This document shows, one piece after another, positions 39,801 through 48,534 of a stretch of DNA of 64,000 bases; positions within the stretch are counted from its first letter, which is position 1, and the number at the start of each line of letters is the position of its first letter. This DNA is from Clostridia bacterium (lineage in GTDB: Bacteria > Bacillota > Clostridia > Oscillospirales > Acutalibacteraceae). The DNA is taken from contig JAFSEF010000130.1 of NCBI GenBank assembly GCA_017435865.1, positions 1 through 64,000 on the forward strand. The letters run 5' to 3'. The notes under the pieces were generated by a model. The model worked only from the letters and a program-made list of their open reading frames with translations, was not told the origin of the DNA and did not search any database. The position numbers and the translations under genes were made by a program.

Positions 39801-40849
39801 AAGAAAAGCTTGACTACATCATCTACACGGGTGCGATTTACGACTCCACCATCAACGATTATATCCGCCTGCACCGCAGAGCCGTTCAGCTTTCCATTAC
39901 CTGCATCACCTCGCTTGACACGGCCAATGCCCTTGCAGACATCATCGCAAGCCGTTACAACGAACAGAACACGGAACTCATTGACATCTGTCATCTTCGT
40001 AAGTCCCGCAGCACACTTCGTTTCACAAAGATGGAATGTGCAGGCAATGACTACATCTATATTGACGACTACGATTCTTCCGTCACCTGTCCCGAATCGC
40101 TTGCCATTCAGCTTTGCGACCGCCACAGAGGTGTCGGCGGCGACGGTCTTGTTATCATCGACCCCAGTGAAGTAGCTGACGTTGCCATGCGTCTGTTCAA
40201 CACCGACGGCTCCAACGGCAGACTCGGCGGCAATGCCCTGTTCTGCGTTGCAAAGTATCTGTATGACAGCGGCATCGTAACCAAAGACAGCTGCACAATC
40301 GAAACCATCACAGGTATCAAGACTGTACAGATGCACATTTCCGACGGTAAAGTATCTTCCGCAGCGGTCAACCTCGGACAGCCCCGTTTCGGCATGGAAG
40401 ACATTCCCTGCACGCTGCCCACCGAAACCGCAATCGACTATCCGCTGACCATCGGCAACGAAGAATACAAGGTCACACTTGTTGACATGGGCAACCCGCA
40501 TTGCGTTGTATTCTGTCCCCGTGTGGATGCCGTGGATGTTCCCACTGTCGGCAGACAGTTCGAAAGAGCAAGCATTTTCCCGAAGCGTATCAACACCGAG
40601 TTTGTTCGCGTAGTCAATCCGTTCACGCTGAAAATGCGTGTGCATGAACGCGGCAACGGCGAAACCCTTGCCTGCGGCACAGGTGCCTGTGCAGCCGTTG
40701 TGGCAGCCTGTGAACTCGGCTACTGCCGGAAGGGCACTGACATTGTTGTCAAGCAGCCCGGCGGCGACTATACCATTCGCTATGACGATACCGGTGTGAC
40801 CCTTGCAGGTTCCGCACGTCAGGTATTTGAAGGCATTACGGAGTATTGA
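36815..40849 (+). CDS. carB: Carbamoyl-phosphate synthase large subunit fused to a DapF-like domain
   Basis: 1344 residues, starting 4 bp after carA. Residues 1-1060 are a complete CarB: first ATP-grasp half ([40 protein letters not shown]), second half ([40 protein letters not shown]), and an MGS-like allosteric domain (about 935-1055). Residues about 1067-1344 are a diaminopimelate epimerase-like domain ([54 protein letters not shown]). Its second catalytic Cys (Cys1287) is kept, but the first is Gly1138 in LGGN where DapF has MCGN. Epimerase activity is therefore doubtful. No stop or frameshift separates the parts. Confidence 0.93.
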   Translation: [1344 protein letters not shown]

Positions 40850-40854
40850 TAAAT

Positions 40855-41745
40855 ATGATGACGATCCGTCACCGTTTTACCGATTTTGTTGAATCCCTGC
40901 AGGAGCCGCGCCGTAAGTTCGGTGCGGTCTGTTTCCTGCTTGTGTTTTTGTTTGTGGACTTCATGTTGGGAGGCATTTACTTCCTTGCAGGATTTTTCTC
41001 GCTCAAAAACATAGGACCTGCCGCAGAAATGGCAGCAGAAATTGCGGACCTGTATCAGATTTCGGTCTATGTGGATACTTCCGAATATCTGTACTGGAGT
41101 ATTCCGTTCTTCGTGCTTGCCGTTATAACGGCTGTTTTCACGGTGCGTTACATTGTGAAACAGAAACGTGTTCTTGCAAGAGCTTCACGTCCTGCCCGTC
41201 CCAAAGAACGCATCAATGCCATGGATGATGCCGTGGTAGCAGTTCGTGTGCATGCCGTGAATCCGACAAAGGCCAAAAAAGAAGATCTTCGTCACGATCC
41301 GCCCGCATGGTTGCTGGATCCGCTTGCAGTGGTTTCTGCAGAGCAGGCAAAAAGCGATTTTTCAAAATCCCGTGCAGAAGATCTTTACACCCGCAGCCAA
41401 CAGCCGCAACCTGCTGAGCCTGCAGCCGATCCGCAAAGTGAAACACCGTTTGCAAACACTGCAACACAGCAACAAAGAGAAGAACCGGCTGTCAACACCG
41501 CAACACAACAACAAGGGTATTATTACGAACAGCCGTCTTACAGCAGTGCCTATTCCTACACGCAGCAGCAGGTGCCGTATTCCTATTCTGATTTTGTCCG
41601 TCCGCATTCGGTCAGTGCACCGCACAACCGCCTGCGTCGTGACGACAAAAAGAAACCGGATATTCCCTATGCAGGATCACTGCAATACGTTGAACGCAAG
41701 GACAAAAAGAAAGAGCGTTCTCCGTATGAAAATTACAACCAATGA
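40855..41745 (+). CDS. Two-helix membrane protein with Gln-rich tail
   Basis: 296 residues. The carB stop is at 40849 and this gene's ATG at 40855 follows GGAG at a rather long spacing; other ATGs are within 3 nt. There are two membrane helices (about 22-48 and 82-104), then a long cytoplasmic tail of low complexity rich in Gln, Pro, Tyr and Ser, with a near-perfect duplicated NTATQQQ segment and a Lys/Asp-rich end. Family not recognised. Its position 5 bp after carB implies cotranscription, but no functional link to carbamoyl phosphate is visible. Confidence 0.7.
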   Translation: MMTIRHRFTDFVESLQEPRRKFGAVCFLLVFLFVDFMLGGIYFLAGFFSLKNIGPAAEMAAEIADLYQISVYVDTSEYLYWSIPFFVLAVITAVFTVRYIVKQKRVLARASRPARPKERINAMDDAVVAVRVHAVNPTKAKKEDLRHDPPAWLLDPLAVVSAEQAKSDFSKSRAEDLYTRSQQPQPAEPAADPQSETPFANTATQQQREEPAVNTATQQQGYYYEQPSYSSAYSYTQQQVPYSYSDFVRPHSVSAPHNRLRRDDKKKPDIPYAGSLQYVERKDKKKERSPYENYNQ

Positions 41746-41764
41746 AACCAATGAGTTAATTATT

Positions 41765-41799
41765 AAAAACGGAGCTGACTTTTCAGCTCCGTTTTTTTC
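41765..41799. terminator. Bidirectional terminator
   Basis: AAAACGGAGCTGA pairs with TCAGCTCCGTTTT, then T-rich. It separates the converging genes ending at 41745 and 41815. Confidence 0.9.
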
Positions 41800-41814
41800 G
41801 TATTATGAGGATGT

Positions 41815-42660
41815 TTACAGGGCAGCCATGGTTGCCTGCAGGAACTTGACAGCGTTGCCGATGTCGGTTTCGGGGCTTTCGCCGCATTCGCGTTCGATGG
41901 TCAGGAAGCCCTTGTAGCCGATGTCCATGAGAGCCTTGAGGTAGTTCGGCCAATCAACCTGACCTTCACCGAGGGGCACTTCTTCAAAACCTCTGCCGGT
42001 AACAAGTGCCTTTTTGATGCCGTAAACCACTTCGGGGTCATTGTCCATCAGGCGTACACCGTCTTTTGCATGGGTGTGGACGATGTAATCCTTGAGGGTG
42101 TAAACAGCCTGTACGGGGTCATCACCCGTGACCATGACAAGGTTTGCAGGGTCAAGGTTGACGGAAACACCGCGGGAGTTGAGAGAATCAAGGAAGCCCT
42201 TGAGATCCTTTGCGGTTTCGGGGCCTGTTTCAACAGCAAAATGAGCGTTGATGGAATCTGCATATTCAGCAAGCTGTGCACAGGCTTCCTGCATGATCTT
42301 ATAGCGGTCATGGGTAGGATCGGTCGGCACAACACCGATGTGGGTAGTGACGATGTCGGTTTCAAGATCCTTTGCAAGGTCAAGAATACGCTTGCTCTTT
42401 TCAACCTTTTCCTTGTTGTCTTCCTTATTGCCGAAGCCGCCGCCGAGGTCACCGCAGAGTGCGGAAATAACAAGACCGTTGTCCTTGACAAGCTTCAGGA
42501 ATTCACGGCGTTGAGCAGCGTCAAGATTTTCGGGAGCCATTTCGCCGCGTGTTGCATATACCTGAATGCCTTTTGCACCGAGAGCAGCTGCAGTCTGTAC
42601 CTGTTCGATTTTTGTTTTGTTTCTGAGAGAGTCAATGATAATACCAATGGGGAGTGCCAT
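41815..42660 (-). CDS. Sugar phosphate isomerase/epimerase-like TIM barrel
   Basis: 281 residues, soluble, of the AP-endonuclease-2/xylose-isomerase-like fold. Metal-site segments: [22 protein letters not shown] and IERECGESP near the C-terminus. The family acts on ketoses, inositol derivatives or related sugars; the substrate cannot be told from sequence. ATG follows GGAGG. It lies 26 bp downstream of the phosphohexomutase gene on the same strand and probably shares its transcript, pointing to hexose metabolism. Confidence 0.85.
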   Translation of the reverse strand: MALPIGIIIDSLRNKTKIEQVQTAAALGAKGIQVYATRGEMAPENLDAAQRREFLKLVKDNGLVISALCGDLGGGFGNKEDNKEKVEKSKRILDLAKDLETDIVTTHIGVVPTDPTHDRYKIMQEACAQLAEYADSINAHFAVETGPETAKDLKGFLDSLNSRGVSVNLDPANLVMVTGDDPVQAVYTLKDYIVHTHAKDGVRLMDNDPEVVYGIKKALVTGRGFEEVPLGEGQVDWPNYLKALMDIGYKGFLTIERECGESPETDIGNAVKFLQATMAAL

Positions 42661-42686
42661 TTTCTTTACCTCCGATATATACTGAT

Positions 42687-44192
42687 TTAATAATTAATAT
42701 AATCCTTTAACGGCCCAATGTCAATATCGTTGTACTGTTTGAGGAAATCATACAGCAATTGAGCGATCTGTTTGCAGCCGCCGGGGGTGTTGCTTTCAAT
42801 ATTCAGCGGCAGAATGGGATCATGCACACTGAGTCGCAGCAGCAACCAACCGTCGCCGTGGTCTTTGTCAAAGGACACACGGAAGCCTTCGCGGTTGTCG
42901 TTGGCAGGGGTTGCAAACGGCAGGGACGATGCCCATGTTTCGAGATCTGCAATCACCTTTTCACCGACGGGGCGAAAATCGGAGTGCAGAATTTTAAAGC
43001 GAAGTTCCTTTTCTTCTTCGGCTTCTGCCAGAGAAGCAATGACACTTGACAGCGACTTGCCCTCTTTGCGTAATTTTGCAAGCAGAATGATGATTTTTGT
43101 AATCAGATATGCACCGTCATCGAGGAAATAATTTTCACGCAGTGCCGCATGACCCGATGTTTCAATGGCAAGCGGACAGTTGATGCCCTCTGCATTCAGA
43201 CGGACAGCTTCGTTGATGACATTCTTGTAGCCTCTGCGGAAACGGTGGTGCACACCGCCGAGATGCTCGTTTATAAAAACGGCAAGACCGTCGCTTGTGA
43301 CCGAATCGGTCACAATGGTGCCGCCCTTTTCGTTTTCGAGTGCAATAGCGGATGCAAGAGCGACAAGACGGTTACGGTTGATTTCCTTGCCGTCGGAATC
43401 CACACAGGCAGCTCTGTCCACGTCCGTATCAAAAATGACACCGAAATCCGCTTTGTTACGCAACACACTGCGGCAGATAAAGCCCATGGCATCGGCATTT
43501 TCAGGGTTCGGAATGTGGTTCGGGAAGCTGCCGTCGGGATCCAAAAATTCGCTGCCCGACACATCTGCTCCGAGTGCAGCCAACACTTTTTCGGCATAAA
43601 AACCGCCCACACCGTTGCCTGCATCCACAACAATATGAAATCCTTCCAGGGGTTTCTGATAGTTTTCGGCGTTGACACCCTGACGGATTTTGTCGCACAG
43701 ATCGGCTGCGTATTTTGTGATATAATCGCATTTTCCGACACGGCCTGCAGTTTTTTCAAAGGGACAGTCCTGTTCAGCGGCGACAAGAACGGCAGAAATG
43801 TCGCTGCCCTCAAAACCGCCCTCACGGGTGAAGAACTTAAGCCCGTTTTTATCGGACGGATGGTGGCTTGCCGTAATCTGCACCGCTGCGGTGCAGCCTT
43901 CGGTCACGGTGGTCATGAACATGGCAGGTGTGGAGCAAAGTCCGCAATCCGTCACACTGACTCCGTAGCTTGTGAACACTTCACAAAGAGCATTGAAAAT
44001 GCGTTCACCCGACAGACGGGAATCTCTGCCGATAAAAATGCGCATATCGGCAGGTTTTGTATTGGTTTTTTCAGCGATCACAGACAAAAAACCGACAGCA
44101 ATCTGTTTGACAACCGCATCATTCAGGTCGCAGTTGTCGCCCAGGGCGGTGCCGCGGATATCCGTGCCGCTTTTCAGATACGATAAAGACAT
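42687..44192 (-). CDS. Phosphomannomutase/phosphoglucomutase
   Basis: A 501-residue alpha-D-phosphohexomutase interconverting hexose-1- and -6-phosphates through a phosphoserine. The catalytic Ser109 lies in TASHHP (family TASHNP), the metal loop reads DTDVDR (family DGDxDR), and the sugar-binding loop is ETSGHAAL. The four-domain length is normal. ATG after GAGGAC. It could process mannose-1-phosphate from GH130 phosphorolysis. It is preceded by a terminator, so it heads its own transcript with the isomerase downstream. Confidence 0.92.
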   Translation of the reverse strand: MSLSYLKSGTDIRGTALGDNCDLNDAVVKQIAVGFLSVIAEKTNTKPADMRIFIGRDSRLSGERIFNALCEVFTSYGVSVTDCGLCSTPAMFMTTVTEGCTAAVQITASHHPSDKNGLKFFTREGGFEGSDISAVLVAAEQDCPFEKTAGRVGKCDYITKYAADLCDKIRQGVNAENYQKPLEGFHIVVDAGNGVGGFYAEKVLAALGADVSGSEFLDPDGSFPNHIPNPENADAMGFICRSVLRNKADFGVIFDTDVDRAACVDSDGKEINRNRLVALASAIALENEKGGTIVTDSVTSDGLAVFINEHLGGVHHRFRRGYKNVINEAVRLNAEGINCPLAIETSGHAALRENYFLDDGAYLITKIIILLAKLRKEGKSLSSVIASLAEAEEEKELRFKILHSDFRPVGEKVIADLETWASSLPFATPANDNREGFRVSFDKDHGDGWLLLRLSVHDPILPLNIESNTPGGCKQIAQLLYDFLKQYNDIDIGPLKDYINY

Positions 44193-44212
44193 TGTACTCA
44201 GTCCTCTTTACA

Positions 44213-44254
44213 AAAATGCAAAATGCAGAGTGCATTTCCGCATTTTGCATTTAA
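44213..44254 (-). terminator. Terminator of the GH4 gene
   Basis: AAATGCAAAATGC pairs with GCATTTTGCATTT; on the minus strand it is followed by TTTTTGT. Confidence 0.85.
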
Positions 44255-44276
44255 AAATATTTCTATGTGCTTATGA

Positions 44277-45596
44277 TCAGTGATACTTCGGCAGCCAGCC
44301 TTCGTGTGCTGCGATCAGATCGTCAACAAGGTTGACGGTTTCGTCGATGGTCAGTTCGCTCGATACGTGCGGATCAAGCATGGCAGCCTGATAAAAAGCA
44401 TCCTTCTTGAGGGTAACGGCAGCTTCGATGGTGAGCAGCTGCACGTTGATCATGGTCATGTTCATGGCTGCAAGCTGCAGAGGCAGTGCAGGCTGCTGAC
44501 AACCCTGAATACCGTACTTGTTGACAAGACAAGCGACTTCGACACAAGCTTCCTTGGGCAGGTTCGGGATCAGGCCGTTGTTGATGATGTTACCGCCGAT
44601 TTTGTAAGGAATATCGGTGACCATGGCTTCCATAATGGAAGAAGCATATTCATGGCTGCGGGTGTGGCTGACTTCGTCGTGCAGATACTTCTGACGATCA
44701 TCGTTCCAGCGTGCGATCTGGTTGATGCAGCGACGCGGATATTCATCCAGCGGAATGTTGTAGCGGGTGATCAGCTCCGGATGCTTATCCTTGATGAAGA
44801 AGTTGTTGTATTCTGCGTTGTGTTCGCTGGATTCGGTGCAGTAGTGACCGAAACGGCGGATGTATTCGTAACGGACAAGGTCATGGTGATCGGTTTTGCC
44901 GCTTTCAAGAATCTCAATGGCTTTTCTGCGGATTTCGGGATACAGGTCTGTGCCGTCTGCATCTTCGATTTCAAGCAGCCAACCCATGTGGTTGATACCT
45001 GCAATGCGTTCGCGGATGGGTTCGGTGTAAGGGATTTCAAGGTCTTTGAGAATACCTCTTGAGCAACCCTGTACGCTGTGGCAAAGACCGACGGTCTTGA
45101 CACCGGTATATCTCTGCATATAGCCTGCAAGCTGTGCCATGGGATTGGTGTAGTTCAGGAACCATGCATTCGGGCAGACTTCTTCCATATCGTTTGCGAA
45201 ATCCTTAAGAACGGGAATGGTACGCAGTGCACGGAAAATACCGCCGATGCCGTTGGAGTCGGCAATGGTCTGACGCAGACCGTATTTCTTGGGTACTTCA
45301 AAGTCGATGATCGTGCAGGGGTCATACAGACCGACCTGAATGGCATTGACAACAAAGTTTGCACCGCGAAGTGCATCCTTGCGGTTTTCAACACCGAGGT
45401 ATTTTGTGATTTTTGCGCGGGACTCGTTTACATTGCGGTTGATGGCATTGATCATAATCCAGCTGTCTTCCAGACGCTGTGCATCAATATCATACAGTGC
45501 GATTTCACACTCGCGAAGAGCAGGAGTGCACATGACATCACCGAGTACGTTTTTGGCAAATACGGTGCTGCCTGCACCCATGAATGTAATTTTCAT
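44277..45596 (-). CDS. GH4-family glycosidase (alpha-galactosidase-like)
   Basis: A 439-residue NAD- and Mn-dependent glycosidase. Rossmann motif MGAGSTVFAKNVLGD at the N-terminus, the GH4 segments NAIQVG, LNYTNPMAQL, CHSVQG and INHMGWLL (metal Cys and His ligands), then a GNIINNGLIPNLP block. Sequence flavour is closest to alpha-galactosidases (MelA type), but GH4 specificity varies and I cannot exclude alpha-glucosidase or glucuronidase. Cytoplasmic. ATG after AAAGGACG. It is monocistronic between terminators. Confidence 0.9.
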   Translation of the reverse strand: MKITFMGAGSTVFAKNVLGDVMCTPALRECEIALYDIDAQRLEDSWIMINAINRNVNESRAKITKYLGVENRKDALRGANFVVNAIQVGLYDPCTIIDFEVPKKYGLRQTIADSNGIGGIFRALRTIPVLKDFANDMEEVCPNAWFLNYTNPMAQLAGYMQRYTGVKTVGLCHSVQGCSRGILKDLEIPYTEPIRERIAGINHMGWLLEIEDADGTDLYPEIRRKAIEILESGKTDHHDLVRYEYIRRFGHYCTESSEHNAEYNNFFIKDKHPELITRYNIPLDEYPRRCINQIARWNDDRQKYLHDEVSHTRSHEYASSIMEAMVTDIPYKIGGNIINNGLIPNLPKEACVEVACLVNKYGIQGCQQPALPLQLAAMNMTMINVQLLTIEAAVTLKKDAFYQAAMLDPHVSSELTIDETVNLVDDLIAAHEGWLPKYH

Positions 45597-45742
45597 AAAA
45601 TAAACCGTCCTTTCAATATTAAAAAAATACCTGTTCCTGAATGGTATCAGACAAAAACAGTATATAATATTTGCACAGTACAGTCAATTGTTTTTTTATT
45701 TTTTTTGTAAGTTTTGTTATAAATATTCTGCAATAAAGAAAT

Positions 45743-45767
45743 AAAGGATCCCTTGCGGGATCCTTTC
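45743..45767 (-). terminator. Terminator of the phosphodiester glycosidase pair
   Basis: AAAGGATCCC pairs with GGGATCCTTT; the minus strand continues with TTATTTCTTT. Confidence 0.8.
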
Positions 45768-45779
45768 GGAATGATGATT

Positions 45780-47057
45780 TTATACCTTGCCGAGAACCTT
45801 TTCGCCGAATTTGTCGATGAGCAGTTTGAACATATTGATGATGATATAGAAGATATCCATCACCGAGCCGAACATGGTTTCAACAATATTATCTGCATCA
45901 TTGGTGATGGTGATGGTTGCAGAAGCAATGATTTCATCACCGACCACATAGTTCAGATTGACTGTACCGAGGGTACCGTTGGAAACAAACAGATTGCTGC
46001 CCTTGAGGCTGCCCATATTGTCCTTGGAAAGAACAAGCTTGCCGCCTTCGGGGAAATCGGTTTCGTAGCCGTTGGCATCAACACCCATTGCCTCAACATA
46101 CACTGCTTCATAAGGAGAAACGATGTATTCGGTTTCGGAGAATGTGATGTGGTCAAAAATACCTGTGGGCTTTGCGGTGGTGCAGACAAGCAGAGATGAA
46201 CTGACAGTTCTTTCATAACCGTAGCTGGGGCTGTTGCGGCAATCCAGATCACCGGAAGCTTCTCTCTGAGCGAGCATGGTGGAAGATCCGCCGCCGTCAA
46301 GTTCAAGCACATCCACACAACCGAGAGCAAGCATGGTTGCAGCCATTTCGGGATAGTCCATACCGACCGAATCGGGATCCTGTCTGCCGTCTACAACAAA
46401 CATAACAACCGTGCCGTCAGCCTTGATACCGATGCAGGTTCTGGGGTTGAGTTTATTGGCGGGAGCAATGTTCTTGCCGTCCTTGACAAGAATCTGAAAA
46501 CCGGAGATGGCTTCCACAACGTCAGCCTTGGATTCGTTTGCATAGCGGATATCGGCAGAACCGTCTGTGAGGATGGCAAAGAAAGGACGGCCGTTTGCAG
46601 TGTGGCAGACAATACTGTCCATAATCAGCAGACCTGCAGGTTCACCGGTTTCGGTGTTGTAGCGGTCGCCGTTGATGGCACCGATGACATTGACACCGCG
46701 TTTTTCTTCGGCAGCATAAGCCTGTTCGCGGACAGGAGTTCTCTTCCATTCATTGATGGTGTAATCGTTGTAACCTGCAATGATGGTGACATCGGGATTG
46801 TTAAGGTCTACTTCCATAACAAAGCACTTTTTCTGTGCGGTTTTGGCAGCATTGTTGAGAATGATATCTCTTTCAATAACACCGCTGACAAGGCGGTATT
46901 CTTTTTCGGAAGTGACGTATGTATCGGTCCAGAGCTTGCTTGCATCAACAGCAGACACAGCTTCTGCTTCTGCAGCAGAAATGTTGGGAACGCTTGCCGT
47001 CAACAGCATCACGAGGCTCATGAAAACGCACAACACTCTTTTAAGGTTCTTTTTCAT
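45780..47057 (-). CDS. Secreted phosphodiester glycosidase (NAGPA-like), copy 1
   Basis: 425 residues with a signal peptide (1-28). The central domain matches the NAGPA/phosphodiester-glycosidase family: VIGAINGDRYN, PRTCIGIKADGTVVMFVVDG R, and CVDVLELDGGGSSTML. Mammalian NAGPA removes GlcNAc from GlcNAc-P-mannose; bacterial substrates vary. A C-terminal beta domain (about 300-390) follows, then an amphipathic tail MDIFYIIINMFKLLIDKFG. It is a tandem paralogue of the gene just upstream. ATG after GGAAAGGA. Probably cotranscribed with copy 2. Confidence 0.88.
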   Translation of the reverse strand: MKKNLKRVLCVFMSLVMLLTASVPNISAAEAEAVSAVDASKLWTDTYVTSEKEYRLVSGVIERDIILNNAAKTAQKKCFVMEVDLNNPDVTIIAGYNDYTINEWKRTPVREQAYAAEEKRGVNVIGAINGDRYNTETGEPAGLLIMDSIVCHTANGRPFFAILTDGSADIRYANESKADVVEAISGFQILVKDGKNIAPANKLNPRTCIGIKADGTVVMFVVDGRQDPDSVGMDYPEMAATMLALGCVDVLELDGGGSSTMLAQREASGDLDCRNSPSYGYERTVSSSLLVCTTAKPTGIFDHITFSETEYIVSPYEAVYVEAMGVDANGYETDFPEGGKLVLSKDNMGSLKGSNLFVSNGTLGTVNLNYVVGDEIIASATITITNDADNIVETMFGSVMDIFYIIINMFKLLIDKFGEKVLGKV

Positions 47058-47099
47058 AGTAAAAATCCTTTCCGTGATTTTTTATTTTCCTGCAGCAAA

Positions 47100-48359
47100 T
47101 CAGACAATGCCGAAGAACTTTTCACCGATTTTGTCGATGAGTGTTCTGAAAAGGTTGATGATAGTCTGGAAAATATCCACAACAGAACCGACTGCGGATT
47201 CCACAATATTGTCTGCTTCCGTGGTGATGGTGATGGGTGCACTCGCAATGACTTCATCATTGAGCACATAGTTCAGATTGACCGTGCCGAGGGTGCCGTT
47301 GGAAGAAAACAGACGGGTGCCTCTGAGTCTGCCCATATTGTCCTTGGAAAGTACAAGCTTGCCGCCTTCGGGGAACTCTGTTTCGTATCCGTTGCTGTCA
47401 ACCGCAACAGCTTCAACATATATGCTCTCATAGGGAGATACAAAATATTCTGTTTCGGAAAAAGCAATGTGATCAAAAATACCGGTGGGCTTTGCAGAAG
47501 TGCAAACAAGCAAAGAGGAACCGACATTTCTTTCGTAACCGTAGCTGGGGCTGTTGCGGCAATCCAGATCACCGGAAGCCATTCTTTTTACAAGCATGGT
47601 CGAAGATCCGCCGCCGTCCATTTCAATGGCTTCCACACAACCCATGGAGATCATGGTGGCTGCCATTTCGGGGTAATCCATACCGACCGAATCGGGATCC
47701 TGTCTGCCGTCTACAACAAACATGACGACCGTACCGTCAGCCTTGATGCCGATGCAGGTTCTGGGGTTGAGTTTGTTGTGGTAGGTACAGCTTTTGCCGT
47801 CCTGCACAATAATCTGGAAACCGGAAACCGCTTCCTTGACATCGTCCATGCTTTCGTGTGCATAGCGGATATCGGCAGTGCCGTCCTTGAGGATTGCAAA
47901 ATACGGGAATCCGTTTGCCGGATGACAAAGAACACTGTCCATAATCAGCAGACCGCCGGGTTCGCCGACATCGTGGCTGTAACCGTCACCGTTGATGGCA
48001 CCGATGACATTGACTCCAAGCTTGTCTTCAGCTGCATAGGCATGCTGACGCACAGGCGATCTCTTCCATTCCTTGGTGCTGTGGTTGTTGTAGCTTGCAA
48101 TAATGGAAATGTCAGGATTGCTGAGATCAATTTCCATAACAAAGCACTTTTTCTGTGCATTGTTGTCAGCATTGTTGAGGATAAAATCTCTTTCAACAAC
48201 ACCGTTGACAATGTCCCATGTTTTTTCGGATGTGACATATGTATCTTCCCAGAGCAGGTTTTCATCCAACGCGGATGCAAAGACTGTGGGAATGCCTGCA
48301 GAAACCAGCATCAGAATGCTCATGCAGAAACACAAAACTTTTTTTACATTTTTTTTCAA
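47100..48359 (-). CDS. Secreted phosphodiester glycosidase (NAGPA-like), copy 2
   Basis: 419 residues with a signal peptide (1-29), colinear with copy 1 and very similar through the catalytic core (GAINGDGYSHDVGEPGGLLI, ADGTVVMFVVDGRQDPDSVG, IEMDGGGSSTML). The start is a TTG after AAAGGATGA. It ends in a matching amphipathic tail (VDIFQTIINLFRTLIDKIG). The gene lies 42 bp upstream of copy 1 on the minus strand with no terminator between. Tandem duplication with divergence suggests two related substrates or dosage. Confidence 0.88.
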   Translation of the reverse strand: MKKNVKKVLCFCMSILMLVSAGIPTVFASALDENLLWEDTYVTSEKTWDIVNGVVERDFILNNADNNAQKKCFVMEIDLSNPDISIIASYNNHSTKEWKRSPVRQHAYAAEDKLGVNVIGAINGDGYSHDVGEPGGLLIMDSVLCHPANGFPYFAILKDGTADIRYAHESMDDVKEAVSGFQIIVQDGKSCTYHNKLNPRTCIGIKADGTVVMFVVDGRQDPDSVGMDYPEMAATMISMGCVEAIEMDGGGSSTMLVKRMASGDLDCRNSPSYGYERNVGSSLLVCTSAKPTGIFDHIAFSETEYFVSPYESIYVEAVAVDSNGYETEFPEGGKLVLSKDNMGRLRGTRLFSSNGTLGTVNLNYVLNDEVIASAPITITTEADNIVESAVGSVVDIFQTIINLFRTLIDKIGEKFFGIV

Positions 48360-48534
48360 AGCAAATCATCCTTTCGGTTTACTGATTTCTATTATATTAC
48401 ATTTTTTTGGCAAGTGCAAGGACTATTGTGTGAAAAAATCCGGCCGTTTCCATAGTTTATGTAAAAGTTTTCTTGTTTTTTTGGTAAATGTATGGTAGAC
48501 TAAAATTATATTATTATAAAGGAAGTGTTCACCT

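Noticed and set aside
38135..40645. 836-codon minus-strand open frame inside carB
   Set aside because: It is the mirror of a highly conserved CarB/DapF coding sequence in a genome with few stop codons on the complement; no start signal or domain.
46602..48455. 617-codon plus-strand open frame with internal repetition
   Set aside because: The repetition only reflects the two tandem phosphodiester glycosidase genes on the other strand.
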